Shown: positions 1-6,674, counted from the first letter of the stretch. The stretch is DNA of 7,951 nt from Christensenella sp. UBA7597 (GCA_002474405.1 DLQW01000040.1:1-7951), one strand, 5' to 3'. The notes: generated by a model from the sequence alone, not told the origin. Numbers and translations are program-made.

Positions 1-347
1 ATACGATGAACTACGTGAAGTGCGACGTTTCCACCATCTGTATCGGCATGGCTGCAAGCATGGGCGCGTTTTTGTTATCCAGCGGCGCCAAAGGCAAGCG
101 TTACGCGCTGCCTAATTCCGAAATCATGATTCATCAGCCCCTCGGCGGCGCGCAGGGGCAGGCGAGCGACATCAAGATTCAGGCAGATCATATTCTGCGC
201 ACCAAAGCCAAGCTCAACCGGATTCTTTCCGAAAATACGGGGAAAGATCTTTCTGTGATCGAGCGGGATACCGACCGCGACAATTATATGTCCGCGGACG
301 AGGCGCGCGAATACGGCTTAATCGATAAGGTGTTCGACAGAAGATAA
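1..347 (+). CDS. clpP: ATP-dependent Clp protease proteolytic subunit ClpP (C-terminal part; 5' end outside window)
   Basis: ClpP is the serine peptidase that forms a tetradecameric barrel and degrades proteins threaded in by ClpX, ClpC or ClpA. The reading frame is open to the left edge: the first two bases finish a codon and the next reads Thr, so the Met codon at 6 is internal. The visible ~114 residues match the conserved C-terminal part of the family. All three catalytic residues can be placed: Ser in GMAASMGAF (codon 57-59), His in MIHQPLGG (codon 132-134) and Asp in the DTDRDNYMS stretch (codon 279-281). The protein ends at the usual place, shortly after EYGLIDKVF, with a taa stop. The partner gene clpX follows 187 bases downstream. 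In many Bacillota the trigger factor gene tig lies upstream, but that cannot be seen here. Identification is near certain; only the N-terminal half is missing. Confidence 0.97.
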   Translation, partial: TMNYVKCDVSTICIGMAASMGAFLLSSGAKGKRYALPNSEIMIHQPLGGAQGQASDIKIQADHILRTKAKLNRILSENTGKDLSVIERDTDRDNYMSADEAREYGLIDKVFDRR

Positions 348-376
348 AAATCGTACCGAAAACACGAAACAAACAC

Positions 377-423
377 GACGCGCTGCTTTCCCGGAAATAC
401 GAAAGAGGCGCGCCTGTTTTATT
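377..423 (+). terminator. Probable intrinsic terminator between clpP and clpX
   Basis: An imperfect hairpin lies 30 bases after the clpP stop. The lower arm 379-384 pairs with 407-412, including one G-U. After a G/A mismatch, 386-390 pairs with 401-405 around a 10-base loop, and an outer G-C pair (377/414) adds to the base. TGTTTTATT follows at 415-423, a short U-tract. This suggests that part of the transcription from clpP stops before clpX. The stem has a mismatch and the T-run is only four bases before an A, so it may be leaky. Confidence 0.5.
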
Positions 424-518
424 CGGACGTGCCGCGCGAGAAAATTCCGTATTCCCCTCGCACCGTAGTCGGCGCACGGGCGGAACACGCGGAACGGACG
501 GCACGAAAGAGAAAGCAC

Positions 519-525
519 AAGGAGG
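519..525 (+). promoter_or_regulatory. Strong ribosome binding site of clpX
   Basis: AAGGAGG is a full Shine-Dalgarno match ending 9 bases before the ATG at 535. It fixes the clpX start. No sigma-A promoter could be recognised between the upstream hairpin and this site, and no CtsR box or CIRCE inverted repeat was seen. Confidence 0.85.
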
Positions 526-534
526 TATAAAACC

Positions 535-1770
535 ATGGCTGAAAAAGAAAGACACTGTTCCTTTTGCGGCAAGAAAGAAAGCGAAGTCAGACAGCTGATC
601 GCTTCTCCAGAAGGAACGTTCATCTGCGAAAACTGCGTGGAAATCTGCAAAACCATGCTGGACGAAGCGCTTGAAAAGGAGGATTCGGCAAACGCCGTCG
701 TCCCCCTCAAAAAACCCGCCGAGCTCAAAGAGGAACTGGATAAATATATCGTCGGGCAGGATAAGGCGAAGCGCGTTTTGTCGGTTGCCGTGTACAACCA
801 TTATAAGCGCATCAATTCGCTTGCGGAAAAGAAAGACGACGACGTAGAAATCGAAAAGAGCAACATTTTGCTTCTCGGTCCCACGGGCAGCGGAAAAACG
901 CTGCTTGCCAAAACGCTGGCGCGCATTTTAAACGTGCCCTTCGCCGCGGCGGACGCCACCACGCTCACCGAAGCGGGCTACGTGGGCGAGGACGTGGAAA
1001 ATATTCTTTTAAAACTCATCCAGAACGCGGATTACGACGTATCCCGCGCGCAGCGCGGCATCATCTATATCGACGAAATCGATAAAATCGCGCGCAAGGG
1101 CGAAAACGTATCTATCACGCGCGACGTATCGGGCGAGGGCGTGCAGCAGGCGCTTTTGAAAATCATCGAAAGCACCGTGGCTTCCGTTCCCCCGCAGGGC
1201 GGCAGAAAGCACCCTCAGCAGGAGTGCCTGAGAATCGATACCACAAACATTCTGTTCATCTGCGGCGGCGCGTTCGTGGGCTTGGATAAAATCGTCGCTT
1301 CCCGTAAGGACGATACCACGCTCGGTTTCGGTGGCAAAGTGCGCCTCGGCAAAGACGAGGTGGATTATTCCGCGCTGGAAGACGTAAAGCCGCAGGATCT
1401 GACGAAATTCGGCTTGATTCCCGAATTCGTGGGCAGACTTCCCATCGTGGTAAACTTAAACCCGCTGGACGAAGAAGCGCTGGTAAAAATCCTCACCGAG
1501 CCGAAGAACGCGATTATCAAGCAGTATCAGAAGCTTGTGGGGCTGGACGGCGTGAAGCTCACCGTAGAGGACGACGCGGTGCGCGAAATCGCGCAGACGG
1601 CTATCCGTTTAAAGACGGGCGCGCGCGGCTTGCGTACGATTATCGAGGGCGTCATGACGGGCGTGATGTACAAAATTCCTTCCGAACCGAACGTAGAAGA
1701 AGTCATCGTTACGAAGGAGTGCATTACAAACGGCGCCGAACCGATTCTGGTTTATAAAAAATCGGCATAA
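535..1770 (+). CDS. clpX: ATP-dependent Clp protease ATP-binding subunit ClpX
   Basis: ClpX is the hexameric AAA+ unfoldase that recognises, unfolds and translocates substrates into ClpP. The 411 residues are a normal family length. The N-terminal zinc-binding domain carries C8-x2-C11 and C31-x2-C34. The AAA+ module shows Walker A GPTGSGKT (115-122), pore-1 loop GYVG (148-151), Walker B IIYIDE (176-181), the [10 protein letters not shown] pore-2 region (196-205), the arginine-finger segment ending in GRLP (R301) and the sensor-2 motif GARGLR (362-367). The ClpP-docking loop reads LGF (263-265), equivalent to IGF in E. coli ClpX, so it should dock on the ClpP encoded just upstream. The start at 535 is set by a perfect Shine-Dalgarno sequence and the typical beginning of the zinc domain. 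A strong terminator follows 18 bases after the stop. No missing residues were noticed. Confidence 0.98.
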   Translation: MAEKERHCSFCGKKESEVRQLIASPEGTFICENCVEICKTMLDEALEKEDSANAVVPLKKPAELKEELDKYIVGQDKAKRVLSVAVYNHYKRINSLAEKKDDDVEIEKSNILLLGPTGSGKTLLAKTLARILNVPFAAADATTLTEAGYVGEDVENILLKLIQNADYDVSRAQRGIIYIDEIDKIARKGENVSITRDVSGEGVQQALLKIIESTVASVPPQGGRKHPQQECLRIDTTNILFICGGAFVGLDKIVASRKDDTTLGFGGKVRLGKDEVDYSALEDVKPQDLTKFGLIPEFVGRLPIVVNLNPLDEEALVKILTEPKNAIIKQYQKLVGLDGVKLTVEDDAVREIAQTAIRLKTGARGLRTIIEGVMTGVMYKIPSEPNVEEVIVTKECITNGAEPILVYKKSA

Positions 1771-1788
1771 AACACCGCGTGAATCTGT

Positions 1789-1826
1789 AAGACTGTCGCA
1801 ACGTCTTTGCGACAGCCTTATTTTTT
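1789..1826 (+). terminator. Strong intrinsic terminator after clpX
   Basis: A perfect 9-bp stem, CTGTCGCAA (1793-1801) with TTGCGACAG (1807-1815), encloses a 5-base loop. After an A/C mismatch it is extended by AAG (1789-1791) pairing with CTT (1817-1819). An A and six T (1821-1826) follow. This is a textbook Rho-independent terminator ending the clpX transcript, so lon is probably not served mainly from the clpX promoter. Confidence 0.9.
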
Positions 1827-1841
1827 GCTTTCTCCTTACGT

Positions 1842-2003
1842 CAAGGCTTCCCCTTGGGGGGAGGCTCCTTGCGAAGCAAGGTGGTGAGGGGCGTAGGTCA
1901 TTTTTGATTGAAGTTTTCCACCGGAAATTTTCAATCAAGGGGCGCAAATTGTTTTCCGTTGCCTCTCATCACCCCCTGCTTTCCCCTTTGGGTTTAGCCT
2001 TGT
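1842..2003. repeat. Palindromic intergenic repeat (MITE-like or mobile hairpin family), about 160 bases
   Basis: The two ends form an imperfect long inverted repeat. CAAGGCT at 1842-1848 is complementary to AGCCTTG at 1997-2003. The inner block at 1880-1892 (GGTGGTGAGGGGC) is nearly complementary to the block at 1961-1974. Each half folds on its own: 1846-1853 pairs with 1858-1865 around TTGG, and CCTTGC (1867-1872) pairs with GCAAGG (1876-1881) around GAA. The centre (1904-1938) is a long hairpin. There is no open frame of gene quality inside. Multi-hairpin elements with CCCCTTGGGG-like and GGTGGTGAGGGG-like blocks resemble repeats I associate with gut Clostridia intergenic regions, but copy number cannot be judged from one window. 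The edges may reach about 1835 and 2053. Confidence 0.6.
1904..1938. repeat. Central long hairpin of the intergenic repeat
   Basis: Two 16-base arms (1904-1919 and 1923-1938) surround a 3-base loop ACC. The outer 9 bases (TTGATTGAA / TTCAATCAA) and the inner TTTCC / GGAAA pair perfectly. Between them lie one G-U pair and one T/T mismatch. There is no adjacent T-tract of terminator quality after the right arm (GGGGCG follows), so it is better read as the core of the repeat than as a terminator on the + strand. Confidence 0.65.
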
Positions 2004-2264
2004 CGAGTTGCCGCTTGAAGGCAATCTTGGCAAGTAGAGTGGCGCGCAGCGCCGATAGAGGGCAAAAAGAAACAAGCCGATAGCAGATACAAAAATAAAT
2101 CCTACGCTGTAAATCAACCATTCAACAAAAAACGCGTTGCGCCGCCCGCTGCCCCGTCGTTTTATCCGCAGCCGCTGTATTGTTCGTTGCGGGCGATGTC
2201 AGCCGTGTATCGGCGCTTTGAGGAATTTGTTTAAAAGACGGGCGCGCGGGGTAAAAATAATTAT
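2004..2264. other. Non-coding stretch before lon; no clear promoter
   Basis: About 260 bases separate the repeat from lon. A perfect small hairpin GGCGC-GCA-GCGCC lies at 2041-2053, and TTGCC/GGCAA can pair near 2008-2024. I found no convincing -35/-10 pair, no CtsR or CIRCE box and no terminator on the + strand. On the minus strand a short hydrophobic frame (1935-2117) exists but lacks an ATG start and a ribosome binding site. The lon promoter must lie here or upstream, but I cannot point to it. Confidence 0.5.
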
Positions 2265-4670
2265 ATGGAAAAGAATACGAAAAAGAAAAAAATAGTTCTT
2301 CCCGTGGTCCCTCTCCGCGGGAAAGTGGCGTTTCCGGGCACGATTTTCTCGTTCGACGCGGGCAGACCGGGCACGATCGAAGCGATTAAAATTTCGTCCG
2401 CGCAGTATAACGGCGAAATTTTAATCTGCACGCAGAAAGATACCGATAAAAACGACGTCTCCGCCGAGGATATGTATTCCGTAGGCACGGTGGCGGAAAT
2501 AAAACAGGTTACCAACCTTCCGGGCGGCGCCGTGCGCGTGGTGGCGGAAGGGCAACGCGCGGTAAAAGCCAAAGCGTTCACGCTCACCGATTGTTTCTAT
2601 GCGGAATGTGCCGAACGGAAAACCGTGCACGGCGATCCCGTCATCGAAGAAGCCTATCTTCGTTCCGCCCGCGCGCTGGTTGCCGACGTGCTGATTTCCG
2701 AGGGCAAACTCAATAAGGAAACGGCAGCCAAATTAGAGCTCACCGCCGACGCGGACGAATACGTCAACGCCGTCGTCAACGCCATGCGCGTGCGGCTGGA
2801 CGTCAAACAGCGGATTCTGGAAGAAACCGACGTGGTGGAACGCCTGAAACTTCTGGAACAGTGCCTGAACGACGAGCTGGAAATTTCCAAAATCGAAAAG
2901 CGCATCTCTTCCGCCGTGCGGCAGAGCATCGAACGTTCGCAGAAAGATTATTACCTCCGCGAACAGCTGAAAGCCATTCACGGCGAGCTCGGCGACGACG
3001 GCAAGGAACAGGACAAGTACCGCGAAAAAGCGGAAGAAAAGCACCTGCCCGATTACATGCGCGAGAAGTTTCTGAAAGAGGTCGACAGGCTCGGCAAAAT
3101 GCAGCCCTCTTCGCCGGAATACACCGTCGTTACGTCCTATCTCGATCAGGTGCTGGAACTCCCGTGGACGGAGGAAACCAAAGATACCGAAAAACTTTCG
3201 GACGCGGCGGCGATTTTAAACGAAGATCATTACGCGCTTGAAAAAATCAAGGACAGAATCTGCGAATATCTCGCCGTTTTAAAACTGACGGGCAATATGA
3301 AGGCGCCCATTCTGTGCTTCGTCGGTCCTCCGGGCGTGGGCAAAACCAGCATCGCCCGTTCCATCGCCCGCGCGCTCGGCAGAAAATTCGTCCGCATGAG
3401 TCTCGGCGGCGTGAAAGACGAAGCGGAAATCCGCGGACACCGCCGCACGTATATCGGCGCGATGCCGGGGCGTATTTTGTATGCCATGAAGAGCGCGGGC
3501 ACGATCAACCCAGTGATTCTGCTGGACGAAATCGATAAAATTTCTTCGGATATGCGCGGCGATCCCGCCAGCGCGCTTCTGGAAGTGCTCGATCCCGAAC
3601 AGAACAATTCTTTCCGCGACCGGTATCTCGAAGAGCCGTACGATTTATCGAAAGTGCTGTTCGTTACCACGGCAAACACGCTGGATACCATTCCCGCGCC
3701 GCTGCTCGATCGTATGGAAGTCATCGAACTTTCGGGGTATACTTTGGAAGAAAAGAAAGAAATCGCGCGGCAGTATTTAATCCCCAAACAGCTGAAAGCC
3801 AACGGACTTACGGAAAAAGACGCAAGCTTTACGGACGGCGCGATTAAAAAAATCATCGAAGGGTACACTATGGAAGCTGGCGTGCGCACGCTGGAACGCA
3901 CCATAGGCGCCGTATGCCGCAAAATCGCGGTAACGGCGGCGGACGCCGACGAACGCGTGAAAGTTTCCGTTACCGAAAAGGCGGCGGAAAAATATCTCGG
4001 CACGCCGCGGTTTGTCAGAAACGAAGTGGAAAAACAACCGGAAGTCGGCGCGGCGGTCGGGCTCGCCTGGACGGCGGTCGGCGGCGTAACGCTTACGGTG
4101 GAAGCCGCCATCGTGAAAGGCAAGGGCGACGTGCGCCTGACGGGCAAACTCGGCGACGTCATGAAAGAATCGGCGCTCGCCGCGCTCACGTTCATCCGCT
4201 CGCACGCAAGCCGTTACGGGCTGAACGAAGAAGTTTTCGAAGAAAGCGACGTGCATATTCACGTGCCGGAGGGCGCCACGCCGAAAGACGGTCCCTCCGC
4301 GGGCATCACCATGGCTACGGCGGTACTTTCCGCGTTTTCGGGGCTGCCCGTAAAAAAGAGCGTGGCGATGACGGGCGAAATCACGTTGCGCGGCAAAGTG
4401 CTGCCCATCGGCGGCTTGAAAGAAAAGGCGCTTGCGGCGCGCCGCGCGGGCATCACGCGCGTGATTATCCCCGCGGAAAACAGAAAAGATCTGGAAGAAC
4501 TTCCCGCGCCGATCCGCGCCGAAATGACGTTTATTCCCGTAACCGACGCGGAAGAAGTATTCAGAGAAGCAATCGAAAATTTTAAAATCTGCGACGCGCC
4601 CGCGCCCAAGGCGGAAAAACGTGGTCGCGGCGGCGTTTACCCTCCCCACGGCGAGCCGATGCCCTGCTGA
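2265..4670 (+). CDS. lon: ATP-dependent endopeptidase Lon (LonA type)
   Basis: Lon is a cytoplasmic hexameric AAA+ serine protease that degrades misfolded and selected regulatory proteins. The 801 residues are a usual LonA length and the full domain order is present. The N-terminal Lon domain starts at the LPVVPLRGKVAFPG motif (about 12-25). A coiled helical linker follows, containing RSQKDYYLREQLKAIHGELG. The AAA+ module has Walker A GPPGVGKT (354-361) and Walker B VILLDEID (417-424). The C-terminal protease domain has catalytic Ser678 in PKDGPSAG and Lys721 in GGLKEK, 43 residues apart as in E. coli (679/722). After the protease domain there is a basic then Pro/Gly-rich tail of about 25 residues. 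The ATG at 2265 is the only ATG in frame after an upstream stop (2232-2234). Its Shine-Dalgarno is poor (GGGG about 13 bases upstream), unlike all neighbours. ysxC follows after 67 bases, a gene pair well known in Bacillota. Confidence 0.98.
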   Translation: MEKNTKKKKIVLPVVPLRGKVAFPGTIFSFDAGRPGTIEAIKISSAQYNGEILICTQKDTDKNDVSAEDMYSVGTVAEIKQVTNLPGGAVRVVAEGQRAVKAKAFTLTDCFYAECAERKTVHGDPVIEEAYLRSARALVADVLISEGKLNKETAAKLELTADADEYVNAVVNAMRVRLDVKQRILEETDVVERLKLLEQCLNDELEISKIEKRISSAVRQSIERSQKDYYLREQLKAIHGELGDDGKEQDKYREKAEEKHLPDYMREKFLKEVDRLGKMQPSSPEYTVVTSYLDQVLELPWTEETKDTEKLSDAAAILNEDHYALEKIKDRICEYLAVLKLTGNMKAPILCFVGPPGVGKTSIARSIARALGRKFVRMSLGGVKDEAEIRGHRRTYIGAMPGRILYAMKSAGTINPVILLDEIDKISSDMRGDPASALLEVLDPEQNNSFRDRYLEEPYDLSKVLFVTTANTLDTIPAPLLDRMEVIELSGYTLEEKKEIARQYLIPKQLKANGLTEKDASFTDGAIKKIIEGYTMEAGVRTLERTIGAVCRKIAVTAADADERVKVSVTEKAAEKYLGTPRFVRNEVEKQPEVGAAVGLAWTAVGGVTLTVEAAIVKGKGDVRLTGKLGDVMKESALAALTFIRSHASRYGLNEEVFEESDVHIHVPEGATPKDGPSAGITMATAVLSAFSGLPVKKSVAMTGEITLRGKVLPIGGLKEKALAARRAGITRVIIPAENRKDLEELPAPIRAEMTFIPVTDAEEVFREAIENFKICDAPAPKAEKRGRGGVYPPHGEPMPC

Positions 4671-4737
4671 CGGGCGGCGCGAAACATAAAAACGCCCCCG
4701 CCGCGGGCGGAGCGAAACAGGTTTTTCAAGGTGGACT
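4671..4737 (+). other. lon-ysxC spacer with a short direct repeat
   Basis: The spacer holds two near-identical 16-base copies (4671-4686 and 4704-4719, one difference, 33-base period) of CGGGCGGMGCGAAACA, where M is C or A. A short stem CGCCC/GGGCG is possible around 4693-4709 but is not followed directly by a T-tract, so no terminator is called. AAGGTGG (4728-4734) is a good ribosome binding site 3 bases before the ysxC ATG. The layout supports co-transcription of lon and ysxC. Confidence 0.55.
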
Positions 4738-5466
4738 ATGGAATATCTTTACAAAAAAAATCCGGGCGGAGAAGCGGAAGAAAAAAAGCCCCCGCTCGTC
4801 ATAAAAAACGCGAAGTTCGTAACGTCCGCGGCAACAAGCGCGCAGTTTATCAAAGCGGATAAGCCGATGATCGCGGTGTGCGGCAAATCCAACGTGGGCA
4901 AAAGCACGTTCATCAACATGCTTGCGGGGCAGAAACGGCTGGCGAAAACAAGCGCCGCGCCGGGCAGAACGCGCCTCGTGAATTATTTCGATTTCGGCGA
5001 ATTTTATCTGGTGGATCTTCCGGGGTACGGCTATGCGGAAGTTTCGCGGGCGGAAAAGGCGAAATGGGCGAAAACGCTCGATAAATTTTTCGAAAACAAA
5101 CGCGAGCTCGCGCACGTGTTTCTCCTGCTCGATTGCCGGCACGATCCCACGGCGGAAGATTTGCAGATGCTTGCCTATCTGAACTATCACGTCGTGCCGT
5201 TCACCGCCGTGCTCACGAAAGGCGACAAACTTTCGAAAATGAAGCTGAAAGAACAGAAAATTAAAATCGCGGCGAAAGCGGGGCTCGCGGCGGGCAACAT
5301 CATCGCCACCGCCGCGGCGGACGGCACGGGCAAAACGGAAATTCTGCAAAAAACGGCGGAAATTCTCGCGCTTTCCCGCGCAAAGCAAAGCGATACGGAA
5401 GAACCCGAAGAGGAAACGGAAGATGAAAACGATGCTTGCGGATCAGACGACGGAACGGGAAATTAA
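4738..5466 (+). CDS. ysxC: Ribosome biogenesis GTPase YsxC/EngB (YihA) with acidic C-terminal tail
   Basis: This TRAFAC-class GTPase is needed for assembly of the large ribosomal subunit and is essential in B. subtilis and E. coli. Of its 242 residues the G motifs are all present: G1 GKSNVGKS (49-56), G2 region PGRT (75-78), G3 DLPGYGYA (93-100), G4 TKGD (160-163) and a G5-like TAA (191-193). The family is usually about 195-210 residues. The excess here is a short charged N-terminus and a strongly acidic tail from about residue 218 rich in Glu/Asp (SDTEEPEEETEDEND). The start at 4738 is supported by AAGGTGG just upstream. The last 44 bases overlap the next gene in another frame, so the acidic tail and the neighbour's N-terminus share DNA. 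It lies downstream of lon, as in B. subtilis. Confidence 0.97.
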   Translation: MEYLYKKNPGGEAEEKKPPLVIKNAKFVTSAATSAQFIKADKPMIAVCGKSNVGKSTFINMLAGQKRLAKTSAAPGRTRLVNYFDFGEFYLVDLPGYGYAEVSRAEKAKWAKTLDKFFENKRELAHVFLLLDCRHDPTAEDLQMLAYLNYHVVPFTAVLTKGDKLSKMKLKEQKIKIAAKAGLAAGNIIATAAADGTGKTEILQKTAEILALSRAKQSDTEEPEEETEDENDACGSDDGTGN

Positions 5467-6199
5467 ACCGTCGGAAAAAACGGAAACATTGCCCTCGGAA
5501 GAGGCGGAAGCGTTGTCGGCGAAAGAAGCGGCGCAATTTGCGGAAAAGGAAATTGCAGAAACAAAGAAAGAACGCGTCGATTACGTAACGATGTTCTGCC
5601 TGTTCATGTGCGGAAATCTTCTCGGAGTGTTGATGGAAGGCGTGTTCTGCGTGTTCCGTTACGGGCACTGGGAAACGCACGTCGTTACCGTCTGGGGACC
5701 GTACAATCTGCTCTACGGCTTTGCCGCCGCAATTCTTTACGCGGGCGCCGTGCTGCTGCGCGGCAAACCCGTCGCGGTGCAGTTTGCGGTATTTGCCTTC
5801 GTCGCCACGGCGCTGGAACTTGCCGCCGGCTTGCTGCTGGAATTCGGCATGCACATGCGCGCGTGGGATTACACGCACGCGTTTCTGAACGTCCGCGGGC
5901 ATATCTGCCTGAAAATGACGCTTGCCTGGGGCGCTTTGGGCGTGGCGTTCGCGCACTTCGCGGTGCCGCCGGCGGAGCGGCTGTTTCAAAAAACGCGCGG
6001 GCACGCGGTAAACGCGATTTGCGCGGTGCTTACGGCGTTCATGGCGGTAAATATCGGCGTAACTACGATAAGCATGGCGCGCTGGGCGCAGCGGCAGCAG
6101 GGCAAGGAACCTTCCTGCCGGATCGAACGCCGGATCGACGAAAAATTCAACGACGATTTCATGCGCCGCCGCTTTATCGAATGGCGCCCCATGCCGTAA
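5423..6199 (+). CDS. Membrane protein of the putative ABC-transporter type IV (CmpB-like) family
   Basis: The protein has 258 residues: a charged, Glu/Lys-rich N-terminal region (about 1-53) and five predicted membrane segments (about 54-78, 94-112, 117-139, 161-181 and 194-216). Motifs typical of the Pfam family ABC_trans_CmpB (PF06541, from memory) are visible: WGPYNLLYG (91-99), a Glu in ALELAAGLLLE (130-140), WDYT (148-151), FLNVRGHICL (154-163) and LAWG (167-170). Despite the family name, transport has not been shown for most members, and no ATPase gene lies nearby, so the function is unknown. The start is uncertain. The ATG at 5423 has GAGGAA 7 bases upstream; the ATG at 5432 has GGAAG 9 bases upstream. 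Either makes the gene overlap ysxC (by 44 or 35 bases), implying translational coupling. A strong terminator follows. Confidence 0.75.
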   Translation: MKTMLADQTTEREIKPSEKTETLPSEEAEALSAKEAAQFAEKEIAETKKERVDYVTMFCLFMCGNLLGVLMEGVFCVFRYGHWETHVVTVWGPYNLLYGFAAAILYAGAVLLRGKPVAVQFAVFAFVATALELAAGLLLEFGMHMRAWDYTHAFLNVRGHICLKMTLAWGALGVAFAHFAVPPAERLFQKTRGHAVNAICAVLTAFMAVNIGVTTISMARWAQRQQGKEPSCRIERRIDEKFNDDFMRRRFIEWRPMP

Positions 6200-6233
6200 A
6201 TTCCTCGCGGGCGCTTCCGCAACGGAAACTCTC

Positions 6234-6300
6234 GGCGGAACCTTCCGCGAAGCCCCCGCAGATAACGGCGCCGGAAACGCGAAGGTTCCGCCTTTATTTT
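6234..6300 (+). terminator. Strong intrinsic terminator closing the lon-ysxC-permease unit
   Basis: GGCGGAACCTTC (6234-6245) pairs perfectly with GAAGGTTCCGCC (6281-6292), 12 bp. After a one-base bulge (C6246), GCG (6247-6249) pairs with CGC (6278-6280). The loop is 28 bases. TTTATTTT (6293-6300) follows directly. This separates the upstream genes from the promoter that begins 15 bases later. Confidence 0.85.
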
Positions 6301-6314
6301 CGCGGCAAAAAGAA

Positions 6315-6344
6315 TTGACAAACCATCGGGAAACATAGTATAAT
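6315..6344 (+). promoter_or_regulatory. Consensus sigma-A promoter of the small hypothetical gene
   Basis: TTGACA at 6315-6320 and TATAAT at 6339-6344 are both perfect matches, with an 18-base spacer. Transcription should start near 6351, giving a short leader of about 30 bases before the ATG at 6381. A perfect promoter for one small gene suggests steady, strong expression. Confidence 0.85.
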
Positions 6345-6380
6345 AAAACCCGAACAAGCAAAAAAAGGTGAAAAGAAGCG

Positions 6381-6635
6381 ATGCGAATCTGGGCAAAAGC
6401 GATGAAAGGCGGCAAAATCCGCAAACAATTTGTATACGAGCGCGACGGCAAAGTGGTGTACTCGCAGTATTTCACGTATTTATCGGAAATCTGCGCCGCG
6501 CTGGACGTCCCCACGCCCGTGCTTTTAAAAACGCATATTTTCAATTTCGCCAAATTCAATCACGTCAATTTTCTCCCGCGCGATTTCGTGGAAAGCTTCC
6601 CCTACGATAAACTTGTGCTCGAAAATATCTTTTAA
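6381..6635 (+). CDS. Small conserved hypothetical protein (84 residues)
   Basis: I do not know a function. The frame encodes a compact soluble protein with mixed aromatic and charged residues and no signal peptide, membrane segment or Cys cluster (one Cys in EICAALD). The pattern IWAKxMKxGK at the start, EICAALDVPTPVLLKTHI in the middle (about 36-53) and NFLPRDFVESFPYDKLVLE at the end resembles an uncharacterised small protein family I recall from Clostridia, where the 'LDIPTPV' core is kept; this is memory, not a search. Support for a real gene: a perfect promoter at 6315-6344, AAGGTG (6365-6370) 10 bases before the ATG, and a terminator right after the stop. An overlapping frame starting at 6368 is rejected. 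The gene stands alone between two terminators, so its neighbours do not suggest its role. Confidence 0.78.
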   Translation: MRIWAKAMKGGKIRKQFVYERDGKVVYSQYFTYLSEICAALDVPTPVLLKTHIFNFAKFNHVNFLPRDFVESFPYDKLVLENIF

Positions 6636-6674
6636 CGCCCCGGCGGCTTTGTCGGCGGTTCCGTCGGCTGTTCG

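Noticed and set aside
348..534. Possible CtsR or CIRCE heat-shock operator before clpX
   Set aside because: No tandem GGTCAAA-like heptads or TTAGCACTC/GAGTGCTAA inverted repeat could be found here or before lon.
214..801. Minus-strand ORFs over the clpP-clpX junction
   Set aside because: They run antisense through two conserved genes and a hairpin, with no start signal or recognisable motif.
3230..4195. Long minus-strand ORF inside lon
   Set aside because: It lies opposite strongly conserved lon sequence. Its Ser/Ala/Arg-rich composition is typical of an antisense shadow in GC-rich DNA.
4693..4709. Terminator between lon and ysxC
   Set aside because: The CGCCC/GGGCG stem is short and the nearest T-run is more than ten bases away, so it does not meet the pattern.
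5300..6559. 419-codon minus-strand ORF opposite the membrane-protein gene
   Set aside because: It is Arg/Phe/His-rich antisense shadow sequence spanning a terminator and a promoter of the other strand. The plus-strand gene has clear family motifs.
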